40,365 nt of DNA. It comes from a virus. Each line of letters starts with the position of its first letter. Position 1 is the stretch's first letter. Shown here one piece after another: positions 1-6,757 of the stretch. The notes beneath the pieces were generated by a model that saw nothing but the letters and a program-made list of their open reading frames with translations, was not told the origin of the DNA and made no database searches. The translations under genes were made by a program, and so were the position numbers. Location: positions 1 through 40,365 of IMG/VR virus record IMGVR_UViG_3300036401_000511; one strand, written 5' to 3'.

Positions 1-127
1 CCGCACGAAGTGATCGATTGGCTGCTGGCGCAGAACGAGACGCTCGAAAACCAGATCAAGCGCGCACTCGATCACTGGACGGACGGGCAGGAATTGGGCG
101 TCTGGGCCAAGTTAATCACTGGGATCG
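1..127. repeat. Terminal redundancy, left copy (circular assembly join)
   Basis: Bases 1-127 are identical to 40239-40365. An exact overlap of 127 nt at both ends is what a short-read assembler leaves on a circular contig, and the Tas-like gene reads in frame through the join. The window is therefore one complete circle of about 40,238 bp. It could also reflect a circularly permuted or terminally redundant virion genome; the sequence cannot separate these. Confidence 0.95.
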
Positions 128-648
128 GCCCGGTGATCACCGCCGGGCTGCTGGCGCATATCGACATTACGCGCGCGCCGACGGTGGGCCATATCTGGTC
201 CTTCGCCGGGCTGAATCCTGAGCGCAAATGGGAGAAGAAGACGAAGCGCCCCTGGAACGCGCAACTGAAGACGCTGTGCTGGAAGATCGGCGAGTCGTTC
301 GTGAAAGTCTCGGGCAACCCGAAAGCGGTCTACGGCGCGATCTATGCGGAGCGGAAGCTCTACGAGCAGCAGCGCAACGACGCTGGCGGCTGTTCTGTGC
401 AAGCTGCGGCCATTCTCACTGAGAAGAAAATCGGCAAGGATACGGAAGCCTTCGGGCATCTAAGCGGCGGGAAGCTGCCGCCCGCGCAGATCCACGCCCG
501 TGCCGAACGCTATGCCGTGAAGCTGTTTCTGGCGCATTACCACCATGTCGCGTATCGCCTGCACTACGGCACGGAGCCGCCGAAGCCGTACCCGATTGCC
601 ATCCTGGGCCATGCGCACGAAATCGAGGTGCCAAACTGGCCCATGTAG
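1..648 (+). CDS. Tas-like protein with IS110 C-terminal/Nop-like domain (3' part; starts at 40062)
   Basis: This is the downstream part of a 274-residue protein whose start lies at 40062, across the circular join. Residues about 100-132 of the whole protein carry a helix-hairpin-helix-like stretch (GIGPVITAG, then HIWSFAGLNP) typical of the C-terminal domain of IS110-family transposases (Transposase_20), a fold related to the Nop domain of box C/D snoRNP proteins. The N-terminal DEDD (RuvC-like) nuclease half of an IS110 transposase is absent; residues 1-95 look helical. No HNH or RuvC motif is visible. Interspaced repeat arrays lie directly on both sides (39669-40057 and 642-902). Protein type plus array type match TIGR-Tas, nuclease-less (TasA-like) form. 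Role inferred: RNA-guided DNA binding. The stop codon lies inside a degenerate first repeat of the right array. Confidence 0.8.
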   Translation, partial: PHEVIDWLLAQNETLENQIKRALDHWTDGQELGVWAKLITGIGPVITAGLLAHIDITRAPTVGHIWSFAGLNPERKWEKKTKRPWNAQLKTLCWKIGESFVKVSGNPKAVYGAIYAERKLYEQQRNDAGGCSVQAAAILTEKKIGKDTEAFGHLSGGKLPPAQIHARAERYAVKLFLAHYHHVAYRLHYGTEPPKPYPIAILGHAHEIEVPNWPM

Positions 649-902
649 CCATACTCAGAGAGAGAACCATGGTTAGTGAGCGAGCCAATTTCTTGGAGAG
701 AACCAGAGATCAGGAGCGAGCCACGTTGGATGAGTGAACCAAGTTTGTAGAACGAGCCATGGGACTAGAGAGACCAAATACCATGAGCGAGCCAGCGCAT
801 TGGAGTGGACCAAGATGCTGGAGCGAGCCATTCTACACGAGAGAACCATTGGATCGGAGCGAGCCAAGCGAAGCGAGAGAACCAAGGAATTTGAGCGCCT
901 GA
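642..902. repeat. TIGR-like interspaced repeat array B (right of Tas gene)
   Basis: Thirteen clear units plus degenerate end units repeat every 18 bp. Each has a 10-bp conserved block and an 8-bp variable spacer. Blocks alternate between GAGCGAGCCA and GAGAGAACCA, so the full period is 36 bp. Block starts: 642 (degenerate), 660, 678, 696, 714, 732, 750, 768 (9 bp, one base lost), 785, 803, 821, 839, 857, 875, 893 (terminal, GAGCGCCTGA). Spacers from 670: TGGTTAGT, ATTTCTTG, GAGATCAG, CGTTGGAT, AGTTTGTA, TGGGACTA, AATACCAT, GCGCATTG, AGATGCTG, TTCTACAC, TTGGATCG, AGCGAAGC, AGGAATTT. The single-base loss shifts all reading frames, which argues against coding. Transcribed strand unknown. Confidence 0.9.
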
Positions 903-906
903 TCTA

Positions 907-1092
907 ATGCCTGATCCCGACTGGAACGCGATCGCCGAAGCGGCCTACCAGGCTTATGCACTGATCGTACGTGCGGAACAGCAGCCCCTGCCGGTGCCCG
1001 AGTGGGAAGAGCTGCCCCCGCGCCACCAGGAAGCATGGCGCGAAGTGGGGCGCACGGTGTGTGAATTGTGCGGCAGCGCGGCCGCAACCTAA
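907..1092 (+). CDS. Small hypothetical phage protein, 61 aa
   Basis: An acidic small protein rich in Trp and Glu, starting 4 bp after the last unit of repeat array B. The pattern of a central LPP..R..AW segment is common in small proteins of phage structural regions, but no family can be named. It has two Cys near the C-terminus (CELCG). No good ribosome binding site is visible upstream. It sits between the Tas-like locus and a probable virion gene. Confidence 0.5.
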   Translation: MPDPDWNAIAEAAYQAYALIVRAEQQPLPVPEWEELPPRHQEAWREVGRTVCELCGSAAAT

Positions 1093-1111
1093 ATTCGAAA
1101 GGAAACAGAAA

Positions 1112-1561
1112 ATGCCCCGAATTGTATTTCTCGGTGATGCGGTGTCGTACGCAGGACCGGGCGGCGCCGGACCCTACGCTGCGCTGGTCATCGCCGCCTA
1201 CGCGGACGGCTCGGCCGATCTGCGCGTCTTTAACGGTTACTGCGAAGCGACCACTGACGTCCAGAAAGCGCCGCAATCGGACGACGCAACGCCCGGCACG
1301 TTCTGGTATACGAAAGGCGCCAAAGGCGCGGGACGCCTGGCGCAGCCGCTCAACGATTCGACCGACACGACCGTCGCGCTCGAGAACGGCTCGGACGTCG
1401 CGGCGTCGGGCGACAATCTGCTGATCGACGACGAATACATGACGGTGACGAGCGTGATCAACGCGAACAACCTCGCGGTTGCTCGTGCGCAGGGCGGTAG
1501 TAGCATTGCCGCGCATGACCCGCCGGCGGTGGTCAAAATCGGCGTAGCTCTCCCGTCGTAG
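1112..1561 (+). CDS. Putative virion-associated (head decoration-like) protein, 149 aa
   Basis: No family recognised with certainty. Residues about 20-70 (AALVIA..DG.ADLR...GYC, later a DDA..GTF motif) align well with the product starting at 39158, on the other side of the Tas-like locus, so the two are paralogues. The C-terminal part, absent from the paralogue, is rich in small and acidic residues like capsid-surface proteins. ATG at 1112 follows a GAAAGGAAA ribosome binding site and is preferred to an in-frame upstream start. It sits just before the scaffold gene, where P22-like and HK97-like phages often carry decoration proteins. Confidence 0.6.
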   Translation: MPRIVFLGDAVSYAGPGGAGPYAALVIAAYADGSADLRVFNGYCEATTDVQKAPQSDDATPGTFWYTKGAKGAGRLAQPLNDSTDTTVALENGSDVAASGDNLLIDDEYMTVTSVINANNLAVARAQGGSSIAAHDPPAVVKIGVALPS

Positions 1562-1566
1562 TTTTT

Positions 1567-2487
1567 ATGCCAGACGAAGCAACACAAACTGCGGTCACCA
1601 ACTTCGCGGAATACGAAGCCGCAGGGGGCAAGGTTCCTGCGCCCGCACCGGAGAAAGCGGCAGAACCCGTAGAACCCGTAGAAACGGTAGAAAAGCCGGA
1701 GGCGGAAGCAGAGCCGGAAACCACGGAAGAAGCGCAGCCGAAGCCTGGCACGGCGCAGCCGCCGAAGAAGAAGCTGTCGCTGTCTGACGAGCACGCCAAG
1801 CTGCTCCGCGAAGTGACGGAACTACGCCGCGAGCGCCGCGAACTGCAAGCTCCAGCGGCCGCCGTAGCAGAGACCAAAGCTGAGCCAGCGAAACCGGCAA
1901 CGACGAAGCCGGATCGCGGACCGCGCCCGCGCATCAGCACCTGGGCGGGAGACCTTCCGAGTTACGAGGAAGCGGCGGAAAAATGGGACCAGCAGGAGCG
2001 CGCAGACATCAAGGCAGAAGCAGTTCAGGAATACGAAAAGCGCGAAGCGGAGCGCCAGGCGAAAGCCGCGCAGGAGCGCATCAACGAAACCTACGGGCAG
2101 AAGGTTACCGAGCACGTCAAGGCGCACCCGGAGTACACCGAGGAGATCGGGCAAACGCCCATGTCGGAGTTGATGGCGAACATGGTGCTGCACCACGGCC
2201 CGGCGCTCGGCCAGCGTCTGATCGACAACAAGGAAGAAGCGAAGCGCATCACGCAACTGCCGCGCGATATCCAGATTTTCGAGATGGGCAAGCTGTACGC
2301 GCAAAGCGCGCAGAACGGCAACGGCACGCAACTCGAACCGGAAGCCGAAGCGCCGCAGCCTGTCAAAGTGCCGGCGAAACTGAGCGCCACCGGCGGCTCT
2401 ACGTCGGTGATGGCGCGGCCCGATCACGGCGCAAAAAGTTATGCGCAGTGGGAAGAGCTTGAACGGCGTTTAGCCAAACGGAAGTAA
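1567..2487 (+). CDS. Scaffolding protein-like, 306 aa
   Basis: A highly charged protein with an N-terminal Pro/Ala/Glu-rich disordered region (residues about 15-70), a long helical coiled-coil centre (about 75-105 and 135-185) and a basic C-terminus (ELERRLAKRK). A basic C-terminal helix is the feature by which scaffolds of P22-like phages bind coat protein. Length is close to P22 gp8 (about 300 aa). The gene lies upstream of the coat gene. Function is assigned from composition, length and position, since scaffolds are poorly conserved. Confidence 0.7.
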   Translation: MPDEATQTAVTNFAEYEAAGGKVPAPAPEKAAEPVEPVETVEKPEAEAEPETTEEAQPKPGTAQPPKKKLSLSDEHAKLLREVTELRRERRELQAPAAAVAETKAEPAKPATTKPDRGPRPRISTWAGDLPSYEEAAEKWDQQERADIKAEAVQEYEKREAERQAKAAQERINETYGQKVTEHVKAHPEYTEEIGQTPMSELMANMVLHHGPALGQRLIDNKEEAKRITQLPRDIQIFEMGKLYAQSAQNGNGTQLEPEAEAPQPVKVPAKLSATGGSTSVMARPDHGAKSYAQWEELERRLAKRK

Positions 2488-2492
2488 GAATG

Positions 2493-2762
2493 TCAGCCGC
2501 GCGGCTTCGTCCGCATTTCACGTCGCAGAATCGCATTGATTCGTCCCTGGTAGCCCGGTCCCTGCTGCTTCAGCCAAGCCAGCACGTCCGCATCGATCCG
2601 CAAAGCAATGGGTTTTTTGATCGGGCGATAAAACTTGCCGACCACGGCGTTCTGCCATTTTGGGTCATTCGGGTCCTGCAGCGGAATATCGGAAAAATCA
2701 ACCTTCGAATCCGGCATTCTTTTCAAAGCCTGGACCTGGCGGTTGGCAGCTGTCTTCTTCAT
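2493..2762 (-). CDS. brnA: BrnA-family antitoxin, 89 aa
   Basis: The sequence has the BrnA pattern: an acidic DFSDIP segment, then FYRP.KKPIALR.DADVLAWLK, then GYQGRINAILR. The last two form the ribbon-helix-helix DNA-binding region that autorepresses brnTA operons. ATG at 2762 is the natural start and gives a family-typical length. No BrnT ribonuclease toxin is visible next to it, so this is an orphan antitoxin. It is transcribed against the structural genes, together with a DUF2442 gene, and probably arrived as a small mobile module between scaffold and coat. Confidence 0.85.
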   Translation of the reverse strand: MKKTAANRQVQALKRMPDSKVDFSDIPLQDPNDPKWQNAVVGKFYRPIKKPIALRIDADVLAWLKQQGPGYQGRINAILRREMRTKPRG

Positions 2763-2766
2763 GCGG

Positions 2767-3009
2767 CTACCTGGTGCGCAGAAATCCGGCGACGGACAGG
2801 TCCTCGTCGAGTTGCGGCCAGTGGATGCCATCTCCGCCGGGCAGAATTTCGAAGTGCTGCAACTGTTCCGGGGTGGCATTGGCGAGAGTGGCAAAGTAGG
2901 CCAGGGGAACCGTGATTTCGCGGCCATCCTCCAGCCGGACATGGATTGCCCCCTCCGGGAAGGTGACTTCCACGGCACGAGCGGAAAATTCAACGGGCAA
3001 AATGCGCAT
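2767..3009 (-). CDS. DUF2442 family protein, 80 aa
   Basis: Shows the DUF2442 signature: a beta-rich N-terminus with EDGREITVPLAYF, a PEQL helix, and a C-terminal G.GIHWPQLDEDLSV block. DUF2442 proteins usually form an operon with a DUF4160 protein and are treated as a putative toxin-antitoxin pair. Here the upstream partner is only a fragment (2990-3115). It ends 4 bp before the brnA start, so the two minus-strand genes are probably one transcript. Confidence 0.85.
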   Translation of the reverse strand: MRILPVEFSARAVEVTFPEGAIHVRLEDGREITVPLAYFATLANATPEQLQHFEILPGGDGIHWPQLDEDLSVAGFLRTR

Positions 3010-3115
3010 TCCAGGCCTCCAGCAGTACGGTTTGATGGTCCCGGACGATATGGTAAATCCGGTTCAGAATAGACGCAAGCCACCTATGATTTCTCGCCGA
3101 ACCGAAAAAACAACC
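2990..3115 (-). pseudogene. Truncated DUF4160-like gene remnant
   Basis: Forty-one codons in frame before a stop at 2990-2992, with no usable start codon before the in-frame stop at 3116-3118. The C-terminal pattern (IYHIVRDHQTVLLEAWNAHF) resembles the end of DUF4160 proteins, normally encoded just upstream of DUF2442 with a short overlap. That overlap is kept here (19-20 bp with the DUF2442 start). The 5' end seems to have been lost, possibly when the neighbouring endonuclease region was inserted. Family call is by pattern only. Confidence 0.6.
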
Positions 3116-3201
3116 TTAATGTTAGGTAAAATAGAAGCAGGGCAACAAACGTTAGCGCGTTCATTGCCCCTCACCAACACATCGCCAATGGAGGGCGACA
3201 T

Positions 3202-3765
3202 GTGGCTAACCCTATTCAAACACCCCTCGTATTTAACGAGATCGTCTCGCAGCAGGAAGCTCGTGCCCAAGGCCTGCGCTGGTACTTTACCGGCAAGCCC
3301 TGCAAGTACGGGCATATTGCGGAACGCGGAGTGAGTCACGGTGTTTGCCGCGAGTGCAACCGACTGACCGGGAGCAATGCTGACAAGCGCGTGTACCGTG
3401 CGGAATGGGCAAAGCAGAACAAAGAAAAGCTGCAAGCCTACCTGAAGAAGTATCGCGCCGAGAAGAAAGACAAGTTGACGGCGCAAATCCGCGAATGGAA
3501 AAAAGCGCATCCCAAGTCGCACGCCGAACACAAGAAGCGTCAAAGCGAAGGACGTCGGCAGCGCATGATCGCCAAAGCCGGAAGGCCGCAGCCAGATGCA
3601 TGTGAGATTTGCAGTAAAGCGACGGATACGCTATGCTTCGACCACTGCCATCAGACAGAAGAGTTTCGCGGCTGGCTGTGCCAGCAATGCAATACAGCAC
3701 TCGGCATGGTGCAGGATTCGCCAGAGATTCTGCGCCGCCTTGCCGCCTATCTGGAACGTAGTTAG
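3202..3765 (+). CDS. HNH endonuclease, T4 endonuclease VII-like, 187 aa
   Basis: The C-terminal half has the recombination endonuclease VII layout: a CEICSK zinc knuckle, a DHCHQT core (catalytic DH.H), FRGWLCQQCN with the second CxxC, then LG..QDSPEIL..L..YL. The N-terminal third has another Cys-rich segment (C..GH...C..C) and a long basic helical middle, as in free-standing phage homing endonucleases. GTG at 3202 follows a GGAGGG ribosome site. It lies just upstream of the coat gene, whose codon 19 is followed by a 45-nt hairpin insertion. That recalls mobA and the gene 60 bypass in T4. Confidence 0.85.
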   Translation: MANPIQTPLVFNEIVSQQEARAQGLRWYFTGKPCKYGHIAERGVSHGVCRECNRLTGSNADKRVYRAEWAKQNKEKLQAYLKKYRAEKKDKLTAQIREWKKAHPKSHAEHKKRQSEGRRQRMIAKAGRPQPDACEICSKATDTLCFDHCHQTEEFRGWLCQQCNTALGMVQDSPEILRRLAAYLERS

Positions 3766-3811
3766 TTCTTTCAGTTCGGCGACACTGTCAAATCGCCCCA
3801 TCCGTAATCGC

Positions 3812-3851
3812 CCGCTTCCGGAAAGCGGTTCGAAGGCAGTACCTACTGCCT
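3812..3851 (+). promoter_or_regulatory. Two tandem hairpins in the coat-gene leader
   Basis: CCGCTT (3812-3817) pairs with AAGCGG (3823-3828) around a 5-nt loop. AGGCAGTA (3834-3841) pairs perfectly with TACTGCCT (3844-3851), in practice a 6-bp stem with a 6-nt loop. Neither is followed by a T-run, so they do not look like intrinsic terminators. They lie in the 128-bp gap between the endonuclease stop and the coat leader peptide. They may control or process the coat mRNA, or belong to the endonuclease insertion. Confidence 0.5.
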
Positions 3852-3893
3852 GAACCATCCACCCGAAAATCGTCACAAACGGAGACAATCCCC

Positions 3894-3956
3894 ATGTTTA
3901 ATCATCAAGGAGATCACCTCGGGCTGACGTCTTTCCAGGAGCGAATCGATGCCTAA
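3894..3956 (+). CDS. Possible 20-aa leader peptide coupled to the coat gene
   Basis: A short reading frame begins at ATG 3894 with GGAGA 11 nt upstream and ends with TAA at 3954-3956, overlapping the coat start (ATG 3949) by 8 nt. Its last codons carry the coat ribosome site CAGGAG. The arrangement would allow translational coupling. There is no independent sign that the peptide itself matters. Confidence 0.35.
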   Translation: MFNHQGDHLGLTSFQERIDA

Positions 3957-5226
3957 TACATTCGTTAACACCCAAGTGGTGCTCTGGAAGACGTTGGCCC
4001 GTTGGTGAACGCTCCCCTTCGGCTTAGTCTGAGGGGGAGACACCAACTGGAAAAACAACTTAAAATTCGCCCGCAACGTCGATCATTCCTATTCGGATGA
4101 GTTCGGCGCTACCGTCGGCAGCCATAACAAGCCCGGCCAAACCATCCAGGTTCCCAAACCGCAGCGCTTCACCGTCAACGCCTCGCAGGCCGCGGTGTTT
4201 CAGGGCATCACGAACCTGACCACGCCGCTCACCATGTCGATCCAGGCCAACGTCGCCTATCAACTGTCGAGCGCGGAGCGCTTCTTAAACGCGGATCATA
4301 TGTACGAGAAGTACGGCAAACCCGCTGCGGACGCCTTGAGCAATTACGTCGATTACCAATCGTTCCTGTTCGCCGTCAACACGTCGCCGAACTTCGTCGG
4401 CACGCCCGGCACGGCCCCGACCGACAACGGCATCTATCTCGATGCGGGCGTCATGCTCGACAACTTCGACACGCCCATGAACACCACCGACCGCATGGTC
4501 ATCGTCTCGCCGCAGATGATGGCGAACGCCGTGAAGAAGGATCAAACCCTGTTCCATGCGGGTCAGGAAATCGAGATGCAGTACCGCACCGGAACCGTCG
4601 GCGAGGCGCATGGCCTGCAGTGGTTTAAATCGCAGAACACGCCGACCACGACGGCCCCGACCTACGCCGGAGCGCCGGTTGTCTCGGGCGGCGCGCAGAC
4701 CGGCTCGACGCTCGCGACTAGCGGCTGGACTTCCGGCTCGCTGCCCGCCGGGACGCGCTTCACCATCGGCTCAGGCGCCACTGCAGTGAACACCGTGAAC
4801 GCGCAATCGCGCCAGTCGATCGGTGCGCTGCAGTCGTTCGTCGTCACCACGACCACCGCGCTCACCAGCGGCACGATCAATATCCCGGTCTATCCGGCGA
4901 TGTTCTCGACCGGCCAGTATCAGAACATCAGCCAGGCCCCGCCCGCCGGCGCCACGCTCAACGTCTGGGTGGCAAGCGGCGGCACGACACCGATCACCAC
5001 CGGCCTGGCCTTCCACGAAAAAGCGTTTGCTGTCGTCTACGGCAAGCTCGACGTGCCCGATAAAGGTGTGATCGAAGCCTACGGCGACACCGACCCGGAA
5101 ACCGGCGCCTTCATGCGCTATATGCAGTACCTAGACGGTGATAACGACCAGTGGAAGGTCCGTTGGGACGTTCTTTTCGGGTACGGAGGATTATATCCAG
5201 AATGGAGCTGCGTAATCGCTAGCTGA
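3949..5226 (+). CDS. Major capsid (coat) protein, P22 coat-like; gene interrupted at codon 19
   Basis: The product resembles the P22 coat family: N-terminal VNTQVVLWKTLARW, then KNNLKFARNV..SYSDEF, then the GQTIQVPKPQRFTV segment, and a C-terminal DKGVIEAYGDTDPETGAFMRYM...R.DVLFGYG..YPE block. Residues about 240-330 are Thr/Ser/Gly-rich, like an inserted domain. ATG 3949 has a CAGGAG ribosome site. Codon 19 (TGG, 4003-4005) is followed by TGA, 45 nt are extra (4006-4050), and the frame then continues unchanged to 5226. Without the 45 nt the protein is 410 aa, and the spacing from KTLARW to NNLKFA matches coat relatives with no gap. A simple ATG inside the later open stretch (4234 or downstream) would lose the conserved N-arm and is unlikely. 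Confidence 0.85.
4001..4050 (+). promoter_or_regulatory. Putative translational bypass element (45-nt hairpin insertion in the coat gene)
   Basis: Codon TGG (4003-4005) is followed by in-frame TGA (4006-4008), a second in-frame TGA (4030-4032) and then a matching TGG (4048-4050), after which the coat frame resumes with AAA AAC AAC. GTTGGTG (4001-4007) pairs perfectly with CACCAAC (4041-4047). Inside it, CTCCCC (4012-4017) pairs with GGGGAG (4034-4039), and TCGG (4019-4022) can pair with CTGA (4029-4032). A Shine-Dalgarno-like GGGGGAG lies 8 nt before the second TGG. T4 gene 60 bypass has the same parts: matched take-off and landing codons, a stop after take-off, a hairpin including the take-off codon, and a purine-rich site before landing. 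Alternatives are splicing or double TGA readthrough. Confidence 0.65.
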
Positions 5227-5234
5227 CAACAACT

Positions 5235-5275
5235 TACAGACATGTCCTGATCCATTACATCAGGACATGTCTGTA
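5235..5275. repeat. Perfect 17-bp inverted repeat after the coat gene
   Basis: TACAGACATGTCCTGAT (5235-5251) and ATCAGGACATGTCTGTA (5259-5275) are perfect reverse complements around a 7-nt loop. It starts 8 bp after the coat stop codon. No T-run follows directly (CTTTTTAG is 13 bp away), so it may be an mRNA-stabilising hairpin for the highly expressed coat transcript, a partial terminator, or a protein-binding palindrome. Confidence 0.85.
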
Positions 5276-5307
5276 TGTCCCACCGTACTTTTTAGATCGA
5301 TTCTCAT

Positions 5308-5388
5308 AGCGGGAGGAGCCATCCAAACACTCACCTCCAGCGAGAAACCACCGAACTCTCGTGAGTCCATTTCCTCCCGCTTTCTTTT
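5308..5388 (+). terminator. Possible terminator or attenuator hairpin
   Basis: AGCGGGAGGA (5308-5317) is the reverse complement of TCCTCCCGCT (5372-5381), followed by TTCTTTTC. The loop is long (54 nt) and contains secondary pairings. It lies between coat and the next structural gene, so partial termination would lower expression of tail genes relative to coat. Confidence 0.5.
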
Positions 5389-5407
5389 CGTAAAGGAGAC
5401 ATAGCCT

Positions 5408-5776
5408 ATGCCGGAATCCCATGTGCGCGCGCAGGGCTCGACGCGCGATGCCATTAAAGAGTTTTTCGCCGCCGAGCAGCGCAACGCGGAGAAGATCGAG
5501 AAGTTCCACCGCGGCCTGCCGGACGATGCCGAAGTGCCGCCCTACCTCTACCAGGAGTTCCCCAAGGCGCTGTATGCGCTGGACGGCGACACCTGCGTGG
5601 TAAGAAGCGCCGCGGAAGAGCGCGAGAAGGTCGCCGACGGCTGGTACGCCACGCTCGCCGAACAACTCGCTGCGCGCGAATCTTTGGAAGCGGATCTGAG
5701 CCAGCCGGAGGAATCCGAAGAGTCCGCTGATGCAGCGCCGCCCGTGAAGCGCAGTCATAAGAAGAAAGTCGCCTAG
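5408..5776 (+). CDS. Hypothetical structural-region protein, 122 aa
   Basis: An acidic, mostly helical protein with a basic Lys-rich C-terminus (KRSHKKKVA). ATG 5408 has a clear AAGGAG site 15 nt upstream. Its stop abuts the start of the next gene (5777). It sits between coat and the gp4-like connector protein, which suggests a head or head-completion role, but no family is recognised. Confidence 0.6.
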   Translation: MPESHVRAQGSTRDAIKEFFAAEQRNAEKIEKFHRGLPDDAEVPPYLYQEFPKALYALDGDTCVVRSAAEEREKVADGWYATLAEQLAARESLEADLSQPEESEESADAAPPVKRSHKKKVA

Positions 5777-6757
5777 ATGGCAAGCCCTCCCGACGAGCAA
5801 CTAAGCTCGACTTACTTAGATTTATTAACCCTGGCCGCGGGCGAGCTGAACCTCGTTGCGCTCGGCGACGATCTGGCCGCGCAGCCGGCGCTCGCGCAGC
5901 GGCTGCTCGACCGCCTGACGTGGATGGTCGATTCCTGGAACCTGAAGCCGGGATTGGTTCCCTGGTATCAGAGGCAGGTTTTCAACCTGGTGCCCGGCCA
6001 GCAGTCGTACCTGATCGGCACGCACGCGCCCGACTGGGATGCGCCGCGGCCCATCCGGCTCGATCCGAACGCGACCAACCTGCTGCTGACGAATCCCTCG
6101 AACCTGGGCTGGCCAGACGGCGCGCAGGCCGGCTGGTATCCGGAGCTGATCGAGGTGAACGCCCTGCCGCAGGGTGCGCCGCCCTACACGGTGAACGTGA
6201 ACGCGACGCTCGTGGGCAGCTACCCGGTCACGCTGTACGTGAACAGCGGAACCGGCTCGCCGTTCGCGTCCGGCCTGAACCCGCTTCGTATTCCGCTCGC
6301 GGTGCTGACGGTCCAGCAGTGGGCGAACATCTCGCTGCCGCAGCTTGCGATTACCTTCCCGCAGGCCTGCTATCTGGACCGTTCCGTCAGGACCGGCACG
6401 AATTCCACAACCGGCCTGCCTTACTACGCCTCGCGCTTCCACGTCTGGGGCGTGCCGACGACCGTCAACCAGATCGAACTGTTCTACTGGCAGGCGCTGA
6501 CGGTCGGCAACCTGACTGATCCCGTCAACGCGCCGCCGGGTTATTTCCGGGCATTGTTCCTGAATCTGGCGGTGGAGATCGCTTCCGGCTTCGGTGTGAC
6601 GCCGAGCGCGTTGACGCTGCGCAATGCCGCGGATGCCTTGGGCGACGTCAAGGAGCTGAACGCGCCGGACGTCTCCATGCGCCCCGATCCGGGGATGCCG
6701 ATGACACCGGGCGCACGGTATCTGACGCGGGCGCAGTTTTTAAGCGGAGTGTTCTAA
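5777..6757 (+). CDS. Tail accessory/head-completion protein, P22 gp4-like, 326 aa
   Basis: The N-terminal pattern is a helix with TYLDLLTLAAGELN, then LLDRLTWMVDSWNLKPGLV, then FNLVPGQQSYLIGTHAPDWD.PRPIRL. This is characteristic of P22 gp4-like proteins that plug onto the portal (leucine helix, LN.ML..W, then L.PGQ..YTIG...D...RP..I). The middle (residues about 130-190) is a Val/Thr/Asn-rich beta insertion, making it longer than P22 gp4 (166 aa). The C-terminal helical part (YFRALFLNLAVEIASGFG) is also typical. It precedes the gp10-like gene as in P22. Confidence 0.8.
   Translation: MASPPDEQLSSTYLDLLTLAAGELNLVALGDDLAAQPALAQRLLDRLTWMVDSWNLKPGLVPWYQRQVFNLVPGQQSYLIGTHAPDWDAPRPIRLDPNATNLLLTNPSNLGWPDGAQAGWYPELIEVNALPQGAPPYTVNVNATLVGSYPVTLYVNSGTGSPFASGLNPLRIPLAVLTVQQWANISLPQLAITFPQACYLDRSVRTGTNSTTGLPYYASRFHVWGVPTTVNQIELFYWQALTVGNLTDPVNAPPGYFRALFLNLAVEIASGFGVTPSALTLRNAADALGDVKELNAPDVSMRPDPGMPMTPGARYLTRAQFLSGVF

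Noticed and set aside
4006-4050. Genome-wide recoding of TGA to Trp
   Set aside because: TGA ends many genes here in ATGA overlaps, including terminase, integrase and acetyltransferase. Only local readthrough could be considered.
3766-4050. Group I intron in the coat gene
   Set aside because: The coat N-terminal codons and ribosome site lie directly before the 45-nt insertion, leaving no room for an intron core. The nuclease region is outside the gene.
4195-5226. Coat gene starting at 4195 or the next ATG (4234)
   Set aside because: Position 4195 is not an ATG, and the upstream in-frame residues 4051-4194 are clearly conserved coat sequence.
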